DNA from: Argentina anserina
Taxonomy: Eukaryota; Streptophyta; Magnoliopsida; Rosales; Rosaceae
DNA: 64,000 bases
Assembly (NCBI RefSeq): GCF_933775445.1
Contig: NC_065872.1
Span: 9,858,001 to 9,922,000, forward strand
Reading direction: 5' to 3'
Under the pieces are notes generated by a model. That model worked only from the letters and a program-made list of their open reading frames with translations. It was not told the DNA's origin and did no database searches. Positions 44,288 to 57,348 of the stretch are shown here, in pieces; the stretch's first letter is position 1, and each line of letters opens with the position of its first letter. The position numbers and the translations under genes were made by a program.

Positions 44288-47200
44288 AAATTTGAAGATC
44301 TCTTTTCAATTTTTCTTTTTTATCTCTACGACCTCTTCTATTAGTTTCCCCAGATTTGGAGGCCTTGTTCTATTTAATTGCAATAGGTAGAAAAGATTGT
44401 TGCAGAAAAAGAAAATCATGGGTAATTAAGTATTGCAAAGATGATCGAACAATACCCAAGTGCCAAAATGTGAAGGCAAATAGAGAAATGGAGCAGAAGT
44501 GGATGAGGAGTTGGAGAGAGAAGAAGCATAGGAGAGATTGAGAGAAATCCCTGAAGCAAAAAAGAAGACTAGTGAGGACGTTGAGCCACTGTATCCCTCC
44601 GTTAACATTCTAAACAATTAATACTAAAATTGACAAATGTCACTTTTGATACAAGTTTTTTCCATAATTTTCGCTTCTTATAGGGCGAGTTTAGGCCCAA
44701 GTTTTTGTCAGAATAGAGACTTAAATTCTCAAATAATCTGATTGAGGTGCTTTACTAATAGAAATTCTAGGTGATTATATGAGAATTTAACGCACACTAA
44801 GGTAAATTCTAAAAGCTACAAAATGGAGCTTCTGATTATGGGGGAGAGATTATTTTCTGTCTATTACATTACTACCACACTTTTCTAAAGTCACTACACT
44901 TTTATACCAATATTCAGCAAACACTTCAAGTACTCACAACTGATTATTCTCACAGCTCAGTTGATTATTCAATCATTATAAAAAAAAACTCACATCAGGG
45001 CCAAACTCGCCCATAATTTCATTTCTTTGTTGTCTTTGAAAAAATTAAGACTATATTATTTCTCGTTAAAAAAAAAGTTATTTCATCTTAAGTAGCTCAC
45101 CTATGTGACGAACTCTTTTTGCTATGCTATTTTTGTGGGTTGAGACTTTTTTCAGGTAGTGGCGTGCAGTTCTGTTATGTTTTTGTACCTAGTTCAGTAT
45201 ATTATGATGGAATAAATCCTTTATCCTTTTTTTTTTGGAAATGGAATCCTTAATCCTTATGCTCGCATAATTTGCATTCTATAATGTACGTGTATGATAA
45301 CTATATTAATGATCGAAACATGCAATATTCGTACGTACTATATAGAATCATTTGGGTTCAAGAACCGTTTGGATTTAGGATTGTGTAGATAGTACATTGG
45401 TTGATTTCCAACATTTTGAGCTGAGGTTATCGTTGGCTCTACTATATTTATTTTTCTTTTCCTTTCAGAGGGAGCATGTCGCAGGCTCTTTTGAGTTTTG
45501 ACATTTTGCCTTCAGATGGTAGTGTGTATGGCATGAACTCTGAAGCAGCCCACTTGCCTTCAATTTTCTTCTTGTTTGATGTCACTGCTTACAGCCTTAC
45601 ACAAAGTCACAAACTGGTATCAAGAATTGATTTTTTTTTTGTATATAACCAGCCAACTAGGGTTCCTTAGACTTAACCTGCGAAAAAAAAAACTAGATCA
45701 TCATCATTATCGATCATCATGATATACTAATTGTTATATTTCGACCAATAATCAATTAAAACTCTTCTTTTTTCTTCGAATAATGATGTTGGAAAAGCAT
45801 ATTAATCAATTATGGTTTACAATTTTGATGTCGATGAAAATTTCTTTACTTGTATTTATGAAATTTTAATTGTCGGTAGAAAATAATCTAAAAGACACTC
45901 ACTACCAATAACTCGTAAGTGATTTAACAATGTTTCAATGTCTTAATGATCATTAAATTATATGAAATTTTACATGAGTAATCTATACATTATGTTCTAA
46001 AATATATTCGGTAGAGATATGAAATTTTGACCGAAAAATAAGTTAAATAACGAAATTTACTATGTAATTTCAAAATGAAATAGAGATTATATATATCGGT
46101 GTGTCAATATATATAAATTTAAGCGCATAATGAATGATTGTTGATTCCTTCATGTATTGACAATCATCCAAGAGTTTTCAAAATATGTCAACAGGTTCTG
46201 ATTAGGAAAACAAAAGGAAAACTTAGCCAACCAAGCAATAACAGAAGTCAAGATGATCTTAGTTTTAGCTTTTAAACAACTTCATGTTATATTAAAGTTA
46301 TTAACAATCTATTATTTGAGTCGGCCCGGTTTGACCTTTAAAGAAATGAAAGTTGGCAAAGGTTTGTCTATAATGAAAAGTAGAATAATAGCACAATTAT
46401 TCGTAACTTTTTATCTCGAGTCATGTTTTTCTTGTTACGATCAACAACATGTCACTACAACCATATGCATGAACTGCATATAGAGAAAGTGGGATTGATT
46501 AGATTATCATGTTTGGAATCATAGAGAATTGTATTCTAGAATAATCAACTTTTGGGATTGGAGAAACAATAATTTTGTATCAGATGATCATCCTTACGTA
46601 TCAAGAAGAGGAAATATATAAGAAGTACCCTCTGTAATATACGCAGAAAATTTTCAATAACACCATTCGTGAATTTGTATCAGTATGCTTGAAACATGAC
46701 CAGTTCTTTGGCTGCTCCAGTAATGTTCATCAAACTAGCTAGTCGATCTAACTATATATGTGGATTTTCCTGGCTCTCTGTATTTTTCTTTTCTTGACGT
46801 GGTGGTTTAGATAATACCGAGTGTGGGATCAAAGGTGATAAAACCCAAATCTGGAAATGTCATGGATTGAGATTCAGAGTCGAAACATGGGAGGACGTCA
46901 CTAGTGGGTATGTACCTTTTGACTGAGTAAAAATTAGATCCAATGATTCTAGTTGGCTAATATCTGCGTGAATGTTAGTCAACATATAACTAATCATTTC
47001 ACAATCCAGCATAACATGCGTGTTATATGAACGAATGCTAATGTTATATATGGCATATAAACAATATATAGAATTGAAGACAATTCTAAATGAGTTCTAT
47101 GTATTTGTAGAATTAGTCTATTAAAAAGGTAAATCACCAAAAATCTGAGTTCAGTGATGAATTATTGTTTCCCTTTTCGAGTTGAGAGATATGTAGAGTT

Positions 47201-48480
47201 TTCGCCAATGGACAGTGCGAGAAACCCCTAGATTCGATCTGGTTGTATTCTTTTAACCTTAATTTCAATGTCTGGATCGATGTTGGTCTATTTGCTGTTG
47301 TTTCTGTTTTTTGTTTCTTCGGTCATAGATCAGGTGAATCTTGAGTTGCATTACTTACGTTGTACGTGTTTCTTAATTTCTTCTTCCTTCTTTTTTTTTG
47401 CCGAATATCGACTTGTTTCTGGGACACAAGTTTTACTACGTACATACATATGTATGTAATGCTTCTCGAACAGTTCATTAGCCAGCTCTTGCGAAATGAC
47501 TAACATTATCTATTTTTAATCAAAAAGGTTATTAACATATATTAGGCGACAATAACTAGTTGTCTAGTTCATTATCTCCAAGTTAATATATGTCCGACAA
47601 TGTTCACAACAATTTTATAGTGATTGACTGGATTTTATACTTTTGAACTTGACTCTGGAGATTGATTAGGCTTAGCTTTTCATAGCTTGGTCAATATGGT
47701 TTAACTTGGTGCGCTCTTTTTCACGATCGCCTTTTGACTTGTGAAGCATAGGCAAGAAAAGAGCTCTAGCTCTCTTTCTCTTTGCTAAATGAATTATCAA
47801 CTTTGAGATTCTTAACACTTGGTTTCTTCTCTCTTTTGAGACTTTGATATATGTACGTTATCCAGGAAGTGATATATGAAAGACATATTGTATCGGAAGT
47901 GTTTATGTCAAACCATATTTTCAGTCCTATATATCATGTAATTATTGTAACAATATTATCCGTTAATGAAGAATAGCACAATGTAGCCTCCAGCTCTATC
48001 TTTCTTTTCTTTTCAATAATCCATAATTTCTGCCAGTTTCATATATTTTCAATTATTTAAGATGCTATAATAAGTTTATGAGCATAAACTCATAGTGCCA
48101 ATATAAGGATTTCAACTCCGACCCGTCAAATGCTTCCCAAAGGAAGCCACACAAACGCAAGATGAACCACAAAGCCTCATGACCGAGGGGTCGCGATCCG
48201 TCAATACTTAAGCATCTCTGTGATCACGTACGGTAAAGAATGAAAGGCACCATTTAGATGAGCATATATACTAATATAATTAGCTGAGACATGAAGCTCA
48301 AATTAATTAGTTTAATTAGTCCTGTAACATACATGCAACATTTCATTTCATCAATAGAAGAACTGTGAAACTGGTTATTTGGTTCCTAGCTAGCAAGATC
48401 CCTAGACTAATACTACTCGGCAAAAGGTCAATCATATTAATTAGGGTACATTAATTAGTAAGTAATTACAAGCTTAAGCT

Positions 48481-48511
<31 letters not shown>

Positions 48512-49733
48512 AATGAGTGACAATTTTGCTTAGTTTAATCAGAGTTTAATTATTAGTAAACTGGTTAAATCCATCTAATTAAAAGTAGCCTCGCCGGGAG
48601 CCTCTATCCAGTGATTCCAGTCAATTTAAACTCCAGTTTGATCTTGAAAGTTGGAATTACAAATCAGAGTAGAAAATATGTTTTCAGATCGAGCTCCTGT
48701 TGTCACAGCAGACAGAAGGAAAACTATAAAGGAATGCAGCCACACTATGATTCCTTATATGCTAAATCCGAAGAAGTTATGGCCAAAATGTCAAAGCACT
48801 TTGTACCACTTTATTATATCATGGAGGGTTCATCCACAGGTACTCTGTTTAATCACATGAAATTCAGCCCATTTAAAAGTACCTTTTTACCTCGTAGCTG
48901 TAACTGTGAGAGATATATACAAGTATACAACATTACAAAACAATTCCTGAAAGTACTACACCATCAGACTAGTGAATAGAATGTGGTATATACCACGAAT
49001 ACCAATATATATGACTGCACCCAGACTTGTACTTATGCAACTGCAGAAGAGCACATTTATATGTATAAGCTGTTTAGTTCCTAAGTGACCAGATCCATCC
49101 TTGTTCTTTGGGAAAAAATTAAGACTGAGAGGCTAACGGCTCCGTTGAGGCGTGCATATATAAGAATTCGTTTGAATAATTTGACCCCTGCCCTTAACAA
49201 ACCCTAAATCCAGATAGCTTGATCTATAACTATTTCATAAATTTCCGGAAATTAAACTGATCGAGGACAGTTGTATATGCACATTTAACGCATCCAAAAT
49301 CATTCATTGCTAATATATGTGCTCTAGACATGAAAAACAATTATGCTGTAGGATATGCATATTCACTTAGCTACCAAAGTTTATATGATTACATTTTTCT
49401 ATTGTAACGTAAACTACATATGAATTAAAACAAAAATTCACTTGAAAGAATAATTCAGAAATTTAGATTGACAGGCTGACTGATCATTGTATACAACATG
49501 CTAGAATGTCCGACACGAAAACACTTTTTGGGACTTCAATAGTAAGGCAAACATGCAAACTGAGAGAAACTAAAGCTGTTAAAAGATTGTTGAATTGAAT
49601 GTCTAGAGTAGAGACTGCAAATTAAGTAAACACATTCTACTGATATCCTCAATCCATGATGGCTTTCTGAAATTCAGGTACCTAAACCCTCATGGTCTAA
49701 ATATACATATCGACTACACCCAAACCATGTACG

Positions 49734-51113
49734 TTAATGTTGATATTTCATGGCAAAATAGGTGGACTCGGCAAATGCAGAATCTGATGGCCGCACGCCT
49801 TGTTGACAACTATTTTCGTAGTCAGAAACCATCGGAGTTGTTGTACTATAAACCAGGGAGTTTATGTCTCCCCAACTAATTTCACTCTCTGCAGAAGTAC
49901 TGGTAGTCCCTCCAGTGCTACCATTATTCAAAGTCTTCATTTGATAAAAGCCAGCCAAACCATCATATTGTTGACGAGGTTGGCTGCTGCCGTAAACCAA
50001 TTCGCTTAGCTCTGCCTCTAGATCACTCTGATGATCAGCAACCCCGTGAAACATGGTCGGACTTGGACTTGGACTTGGACTTGGACCCAATTGAGCATAG
50101 TTGGTGTTGGCTACTGGTGAAAACGTAAGCATATTTTCAATACCACAGTTCTGATAGAACTGATCTGATGAGGTAGAGGAGATGTGATCAATCGGCGGAT
50201 ATCTAGGATCTGTGGTGTCAGAAAATCTTCCTCCAAGTTTGATCAGCGTGTTCTTAATGGATGCCTGGTGGTCCTCAAGTGCTTGAGCGTCGTGGATTTG
50301 ATAACTCATAACTGGCAGTACAGGAAGCTCGGGTGCCCAGTAAGGGTTTACTTGGTTCACAAAGCCAGCAGCAGGAAGATGAAAGTCTGTAGTAATACTT
50401 GATCTCTTGATCTCTTGCTTTAGGCTGGCGGCGGCTCTACGATTCTGTGCCTGTTGTTCTTTCCGCTGCTTGCCCAAAAGCTTTTTCTTCAGTCTTGTAT
50501 TCCAGTAATTCTTAATATCATTATCAGTTCGCCCTGGTAATTGGGCTGCAATGATAGACCACCTACACACATACGTACGTACATAACTTAGAATTACTTG
50601 AGTTTTGATCTTTAAAGCAACATAATTTGGATTAGGATAGTGAAACAACAACAACTAGCTAAGGATCTGCAGCCCTCACATCATCAAAATCAAGGCGCCC
50701 TATTTGGATAAAGCGTTAACAGGGTATATCATTGAAAATTTAGTATTACCTGCTTCCGATATTGATATAGAGGCTGCAGATGATGTTATCTTCTTCCTCA
50801 GAGAACCCACCGTGCTTGATATTGGGCCGGAGATAATTCAACCATCTCAGCCGACAGCTCTTCCCACATCTTTTAAGACCTAACGATCAGAAGTAATGAT
50901 GATGAGAAGCTGAAATAATAGATTAAATTTGTTAATTATTTAGCAGATTAGATATTTGATCATAGATTGGTACTGACCTATCTTCTGCGGCAAGGCAATC
51001 CAGTTGCCACCAGTGCCATGCTTGTCAATGTAAGACTTGAGTTTGGCATCTTCTTCAGGTGACCACGGGCCTTTCTTCACCTTGGTTTTGTCACAGCAAG
51101 GAGCTCTCCCCAT
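49734..51113 (-). CDS. R2R3-MYB transcription factor, RAX/MYB68-84-87 group (three exons)
   Basis: Nuclear DNA-binding regulator. Exons on the minus strand are 51113-50978, 50879-50750 and 50562-49734, joined in frame to 364 aa. The start [20 protein letters not shown] is the standard R2R3-MYB opening. R2 runs to about residue 61 ([32 protein letters not shown]). R3 holds [40 protein letters not shown] and [19 protein letters not shown]. The FSEEEDNII and [14 protein letters not shown] blocks and the C-terminal WGDINSLVY point to subgroup 14, closest to MYB68/MYB84/MYB87 of Arabidopsis, linked to axillary meristem and root roles. The C-terminus is Ser/Gln-rich with a short Ser-Pro repeat. Intron positions match the family. 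It looks intact. Exact orthology is not determined. Confidence 0.95.
50061..50089 (-). repeat. Coding hexanucleotide repeat in the MYB C-terminus
   Basis: About four TTGGAC units on the plus strand encode the [11 protein letters not shown] stretch. Prone to length change. Confidence 0.85.
50563..50749 (-). other. MYB intron 2
   Basis: 187 bp, GTAATACTA... to ...GTGTAG on the minus strand; splits the Arg codon of GSR/W in R3, the conserved second intron position. The middle exon is 130 bp, the length usual in this family. Confidence 0.93.
50880..50977 (-). other. MYB intron 1
   Basis: 98 bp, GTCAGTACC... to ...GTTAG on the minus strand; splits the Gly codon after ALPQKI, the conserved first intron position of R2R3-MYB genes. 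Confidence 0.93.
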
Positions 51114-51179
51114 GGTTTTTTCTTCTCTGGGTTGCTACGTTAGTAATGTCTAATGAGGAGGTTCAAGTAAGCTCAGCTG

Positions 51180-51199
51180 CCTCTATATATATATATGTA
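51180..51199 (-). promoter_or_regulatory. Probable TATA region of the MYB gene
   Basis: A TA-rich run lies 67-86 bases upstream of the MYB start codon on the minus strand. It is the only TATA-like element close to the gene, but it is simple repeat sequence. Confidence 0.4.
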
Positions 51200-51256
51200 T
51201 ACGATCCACTTTATGATAATGATAACGATAATATTGTTAATAATACATATAAACTA

Positions 51257-51260
<4 letters not shown>

Positions 51261-51303
<43 letters not shown>
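51261..51303. repeat. GA/CT microsatellite upstream of the MYB gene
   Basis: About 21 GA units (CT on the gene's strand), 150-190 bases upstream of the start codon. Confidence 0.95.
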
Positions 51304-51306
<3 letters not shown>

Positions 51307-53853
51307 TGGGGACATGAAAACAGTGGAAAAGGTCACAGAATTTCAAAAGTTGAAGTGGAAAAACGATTACCAAAATATTTGCGTATACAGGAGAATAATA
51401 TAAGAGCCAAAATGGAAATGCCAGAACAAGAGACCAGGGTTTTATCTCATTGTCCTTCTTAGTCTGGAATCTGTAAACCACATAAGCCATCCCACCTTGA
51501 CTCTCTCTCCTCTCTTTCTGCGTGTTAGTGGATGATGATGATGATGAAGACATATGTGACGCAAGTACTAGAAGGTACATCATCTGTAGTTGAATGGTTC
51601 CTGATCGAGATTATGTGTCTATGAAGTTTCCTCATAATAATGATCCCCAGTTTTTAACTGGCTTCAATAATACGAGTAAGAACCATTCATCCTTCAGTCA
51701 TCGTCGTCATAGAGACCGCATCATAACACCAGGGCCTAGTCAGGAAATTATTAATCTCGCTTCCTTTTTTCTAATGCTATCACAGAACAGTACGTACTAT
51801 GTTCGACAAGTTCAACTCAGAACAACTTGTCCACTACAATTTCAGGAAAACTGCATGAGCAACATATACTAATAATACTATTATCTCACCAACACGTTAT
51901 TTGCTCGACATAGATGGGGTCGCGTTCGTAACATATCCCCGTAGTGGTATGGCATGCGTGTCACAAATGCATGCACAATTAGAAAGAACAAAAGCAAACA
52001 AAAAAACAAAAACAAACTTAAAATCTCAAATGGAGTGTTAATCCCATACTTGTTATACCAAATAATATAGGCTCCTGCCATGCAGTTAGTCTAATTAAAT
52101 AATTTCTGACATATATAAGAAAATCACAAGATAGATCAGATGTCATGGATCTTTTCATGATCTATAAGTATTATTACATCAGAAAAGATGCGTGTTAGTT
52201 GTCTTAGTTTTGATCTATCTGAACCCTAATTTAATTACTCCTCCATCTCCCCGGCATCCTCATCACTATTGACCTAATCTAACATGTAACTAATTAAAGT
52301 TTCATATATAATTAAACCAATTAACCTAGCATGGTACGTAAGAGTATTACTCGATCAATATTGTTATAAATTTCATTAAAAGTAAGTTATAGAAGTAGAA
52401 ATTAATTGAGGAGCTGTCAAGTATAAGTGGACTATACCCGATCGCGAGGTTTAATTTTCGTAATGGTAGGTGACCAAACCACCATTAAGAAGAAATCACC
52501 ATGAAATTACCGTAGCTTAAGATCGATGAGACTAAGTATCGAGAAGTTTAGATAGCTAAAGCAAGAGATTAAATTAATTAATAGTTCATACTTTTTTTTT
52601 GGGTGGAATTAATAGTTCATACTGGACTGGACAACTTTTGAATGAAAATGGTGGCTGCAGCTAATGGTACCAAGACAGATCCATTTTTGGAGCCAAATTG
52701 TATTGAAGTCTTGAAGATTTAAGCTAATGGTGTACGTTCTGAATTGTTTAGATTAGCAGCCAGCCAGTAAAGAAGAGGATATATCCCACTGTCACGTCAC
52801 AAATTAGACCGTCTTGGTTGTCCTTTCTAGGTCTCCGACATTATTACATAGCTTTCCACTTATAAAAGGCAAATTTTTATAAACAGTACAAAAAGTTTAG
52901 CTCACTATTACTATTGGGAATTTATGTTTCAAATTATTAACTTTGATACATGAATTTCGAAAACTAGATAAAAACCTATACATGTGGGGATAGACGTCGC
53001 TGGTCAGAATAGTTTTAACCAAAACTGAAAGGACAAAACAGTTTTTTAAGAGGCGGATCCAGCCCGATAATTCAGCCCAGAAAAAAAACTCAACATTCTA
53101 TTAAAAAAAATGAATTAAATAAATCGATTGCACGAGTCTCTCTTAGTATTTCTCAGACGTCTTTCTTCTATTCTTCAGTTCTTCTCTCCACTCAACTACT
53201 CTTCTTCTAAATCGTTCAAGCCTATCGCCGCCACTCCCTGCCGCCGAAGGCCCGAAGTTCTCTTTGCTCTCATCTACACTTCTATCATTATACTGTAAAA
53301 CCCACAAGTTTAGCTCTTCTCCAATTCTCCTCTAAGTTCTTTTGGTAGTATGTTAGAAAATAACCGAATGAGATATTGAGTATTTGACTATTTGAGTTTG
53401 TTTGTTAAGAACTAAAGATTATAGGAAATTATGGAATTGTAGTAATATTTAAGTTTAATTGACCTTTAATTATATGAACTTCATATACTCCATTTTGTAA
53501 ACCTGAATTTTTTTTTGCCTTCGCCAAAGTTGTAGTTCACCCCATAAGTTGAATGCAATGGGCTGAGAAGGGTAAATACCAAAATGTCCCTACAACAATG
53601 GAGAATAACATGTGATTGACAGTGTTAGTAACGACATGTATAGATTTTAACTAGATTATTGAAAGTCATGTAAATGATTTGGAACATGAAGCACTGTAAT
53701 TAATAGTGGGTTATATTTCGTGTACTATTATCAAAATTTTCCCCTTATAAAATGATGGAGTAATGGATCACGTTGTTAAACTAATTTTCTTAAATTAATT
53801 TTGAAAGAGGAAAAAGTTAAAATTAAGGAGAGACTTATGCCACATTTATTATA
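51304..53853. other. Intergenic DNA
   Basis: AT-rich with no gene seen. Includes the mini-insertion at 52576-52623. GAGGCGGATCCAGCC near 53042 resembles a hAT terminus without a visible partner. Confidence 0.5.
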
Positions 53854-53888
53854 TCATTATATTATGTCTGTTCTGAGATCATTATATT

Positions 53889-53893
53889 ATGTC
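53889..53893. repeat. 5-bp target duplication, left copy
   Basis: ATGTC, immediately before TGTTCTGAG. Matches 62636-62640. Confidence 0.85.
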
Positions 53894-54077
53894 TGTTCTG
53901 AGAGAATTACTATTCTACCATTATGTGTGTCTTAGCCTAATATGTTTCCTGTTAGGAGATAGATTAGCATCTCCGTAATAGATTAGGACTCCGAATCTTA
54001 CAGGATTGTGGTTTTGTAATGCCTATATATAGGCCCCCATATCATTCAACAATACACAATTATTTCATCCTAAAACA
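53894..54077 (+). repeat. 5' LTR (184 bp)
   Basis: Starts TGTTCTGAGAG and ends CCTAAAACA. TATA box CTATATATAGG at about 54023. The first bases differ from the 3' copy (TGTTGCGGGAG) but match it closely afterwards. Confidence 0.9.
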
Positions 54078-54093
54078 CGTTATCACACACTTT
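54078..54093 (+). promoter_or_regulatory. Primer-binding-like site after the 5' LTR
   Basis: CGTTATCACACAC resembles the CGTTATCAGCACG sequence that follows the 5' LTR in many plant copia elements, with one change. Short and degenerate. Confidence 0.5.
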
Positions 54094-57000
54094 TCCCTAA
54101 AACCCTGAACTTTTAGAGCCCTAGAATTTTTTTTCTCTCCACCGCTCGCCGCCTTAGTCTCCTGCTCGCCGCCGCTGCATACCCCTGCAGCCTCTGCTGA
54201 CCCATGCAGCCCCTGCACGAAGCCCACGCAGCCCCTGCACGCAACCCACGCAGCCCCTGCAGCCCCGCAGGGTCTCCTCCGCATTCGCTCCGCAAAAATA
54301 TCTTTTTGCCCCGCAAGTCCCCGCATCAAAGTATTCATAATTGATCCCCCCCCCCGCATATTAACGCAAGACACGGGAACTTCACAAGCAAAATCTTCGC
54401 TCAAGAGAAGCTACTCCCGTCTTCTACAAACCTTCAAAGATAAATTTTTCATAAACGTTCCCGCTTTTGAACATATATATATATAACTTATCGGGCGCTA
54501 TTAGCTTTCTTCATGTCTCTTTTCCGGCCTTCTTATAACGCCGATAAGACCAAAGAGGGATATGATTCCCCTCTTGGTCGACGTTTTTCGTGTGACGGTC
54601 CTGGAGGAGTCACGTTATTATTTAAAGGGAAGAAATCGATTTCGTGTGGTTGTCTGAGCACACCGCTGTTTTAGGTGTGATCATGAGAATCGCCGATATG
54701 CATCGATTATTTTGTGACCATATACATCACAACCCTTCTAATTTCGGTTACATACTTGAATATTTCAATTATTCAAAACCAATACAACCCTCGTTTCTCA
54801 TGGATGCGTCGCCATCGCGACTGTTATTTGAATGTTTGAGTTTTCTTAAACTCATGCCTATAAACGATAATCCCAAGGTCTACGTACTCATTTATTTGAG
54901 TTGAAATTCATTACTCTGAAGCAATACTATTTGCTGACAAAAGATCCCAAAAATAACGAATTCTATGGGACACACTTAAAGTAATTTAATGAACGTCTAT
55001 GACGTTGTATTATCAGAGTTAACCTTGATGCTTACTCCACATCCAAGAAACGCATGTCATTTTTGGCACCTGTATCTATTTCATGAGGGAATTTTGGAGA
55101 TGAAGAAGTAACATTCTTCCATTCTCAAGTAAGCAAACATTTTGAGCATCAGGCTAAGGCTCCGCCAGATCCGATATGTAAGAGTTTGTTGCTACGGACT
55201 TTTGATTAGTCAATCTATTTTGACTATGTTTTCTGCTTACTATTTTTCAAGTATGACGTTGGCATTGCCATGTTTCTTGCTCGACTTTAGCTTAAGTCGT
55301 CTATTGGAATTGAAAGTTTGGTTGTGTTGTATTAAATATTGGCATATTCAATAAAATTCCTCATCTTTCTTGTTTACAAGATGGACTCGTGAGAATTTTA
55401 TTTGTCTTGACTTAGCATGCATGGTCAACGTTTGTAACTCACGTGGTTTTTAAATTGGCCGCTTTTAGGTTACATGGGACCCCAATAGTACTACATTGTG
55501 TTTTTAGATCTTAAAATTTGGAAAACGGACCTCGGAATGTTTCCCCTGTTACTATTTCGGCGTTTCTGGAATGTTTTCCGGCGTTTTGCCGGCATATTCG
55601 CCGCCTTCCGGCCATTTTCCGGCGTTTTCGGCACCACCATCCGGTTCCTGCCGGCGTCCCCTATTGGACCTGAAGTTCTGGCGTCCATACCGGCCACCTC
55701 TGGCCGCCGCCGCTGGCTTTCCGGCGATTGGTGCCGCCATTTTCCGGCAAGTTTTTTCGACGATTTTTTCGTCGTTTCTCGTCATATTTTCAGCAGTCTT
55801 TGCTACCACGTTTTCCTAGTCCAAATTTCACCCGGTTTTAAGTTATTTTGACATGGTTTTCCGGTTAATTTTTCGGTTTTCTCCAAGTCGTTTCATAGCT
55901 CAAATGATTTTATTATTATTGGTGACCACCCGCACCAAATGGATGGTTTTCCACCCAAATTGTTTGATATTCAACTGCTCCAATATCATGTTTTTCCAAC
56001 TCTTAAGTTGAAGAATGTAGTTCTATTGCCATGTGATACACTCGATGGGATTGCACATTTATTTCAATCCCCCCTCTTACAATATCATACGACGTATTAT
56101 CTAGAGAAGTTCACCGCATCATTCACTCTCTTAATTTTATTTTGAGCATGTCCCGCCATGAAAATCGAGTGTCTTGCTAATTGCTTAACCACCCACAATG
56201 TCCTACGGCGCAGGTAGTTATTTTACGGATCTCGTGCGAAGATGTTTTATATCTTTGTGCCTTGCTAAGTTTCAAAGGCCTTACATGCCAGTGATGAATT
56301 TTCATCTTGATATTTGTGTTAAGAATAGAGAGGAATAAATCTGTCAGATTTCATTGATAGTAGCTTTTTCAACCTTAGACAATAGCTTTGTTAGGCTGTG
56401 GACATATCTTTGCTTGCATGCAGCAGTAGCTTTATGTAACTCAAGATTCTTTGAATCATGGGTTCAGTTTTGCTGTCTCCTCGGTTTTGACATGATCATT
56501 TTGGTCATTTTGAACGAGATATGATGATTCGAGTTCTTTGAAATTCACATGATCATCTATTTTTCATGTTCACGAAGTGATTGGAGGATCGCCTCACCCG
56601 TGCTCCACACGGTGAGGCCGTGCCTATCAATGCCATGCACGGTGAGGCCGAGCCTACCCATCTCGGCGGCTCCATGGCATTCAGACCGTCGGTGGCGGCA
56701 TCCCCTCCTTCACAGGAGCTTGTGATGCCTCCTGTGTTTTCTAATGCCTCCATGAAAATCTCTGATGCTCATCGCTCATTTTGCAAAGCTTGTTCTTTTG
56801 CTAGATTTCAAGGAAATCCTTATTTGCTAAGGCTCCAACTGAGAACATTACATTCTTACTTATTTGCTAAGTATTTAAGGTGACATTAGTGGACCCTATC
56901 CAACCGAATGTGGACATTTTTCGGTATTTGTATGGTATAGGTTAAGAGCATCGACGCGTTGGTCACACGTCGCTTTGCTTTCCACAAGGAAGGCTGCATT

Positions 57001-57173
57001 TGCTAAGTTTTTAGCTATGATCATCATACTAAGGCTCACCACCCTTCCCATCCTTTCAAATCTATTTGATTGGATACCGTTGGAGAGTTCACCTCCACGA
57101 CTTTGATGATTTCGTTTTATCATTATCATCATTATCATCATCACTTTCTTCATCATTATTATCATCATTATTA
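54094..57173. other. Interior of the LTR element, no gene recognised
   Basis: Leader-like DNA with GC-rich Ala/Pro/Gly patches (54130-54260, 55540-55740) and several short frames. None shows a known domain. A plus-strand frame at 56581-56883 (EDRLTRAPHGEAVPINAMHG and so on) has some codon-like structure and a short internal duplication of CCATGCACGGTGAGGCCG-like sequence. It could be a captured fragment. Confidence 0.4.
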
Positions 57174-57348
57174 TTATTCTTCATCATTATCATCATCACT
57201 TTCTTCTTCTTCTTCACTCTCTTCTTCACTTTCTTCTTCTTCTTCTTCTTCTTCACTCTCTTCTTCACTTTCTTCTTCTTCTTCTTCTTCTTCTTCACTC
57301 TCTTCTTCACTTTCTTCATCTTCTTCTTCACTTTCTTCCTCTTCTTCG
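57119..57348. repeat. TCA/TTC-rich low-complexity tract
   Basis: Runs of TCATTA, TCATCA and TTC with interspersed CTC/ACT. On the minus strand it encodes the acidic Glu/Ser tail of the CACTA transposase; on the plus strand it gives spurious Ser- or Phe-rich frames. Confidence 0.9.

Larger units (their letters stand above)
40569..49733. other. Intergenic DNA with microsatellites
   Basis: No convincing gene. Microsatellites: TTC (42204-42281), GA (42846-42885), TA (43925-43975), CT (44260-44287), TA (48481-48505). A possible mini-insertion with direct repeats lies at 45215-45258. CAGTAGCGGAACCAAG (about 41199) resembles one end of a hAT element, but no matching opposite end was found. The 3' UTR of the MYB gene must lie just left of 49734. 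Confidence 0.5.

Noticed and set aside
48100..48240. GC-richer patch examined as a possible tRNA or small RNA gene
   Set aside because: No cloverleaf, A box or B box could be fitted. No tRNA gene was identified anywhere in the window.
54060..54404. 114-residue Ala/Gly-rich minus-strand frame
   Set aside because: It lies in the GC-rich leader just after the 5' LTR, overlaps the primer-site region and shows repeated CCCCTGCA/CGCAGCC-type units; probably not coding.
55498..55851. Overlapping frames on both strands rich in Phe/Arg/Pro
   Set aside because: Both strands are open because of a simple GCCGG/TTTCCGG-rich composition within the LTR element interior.
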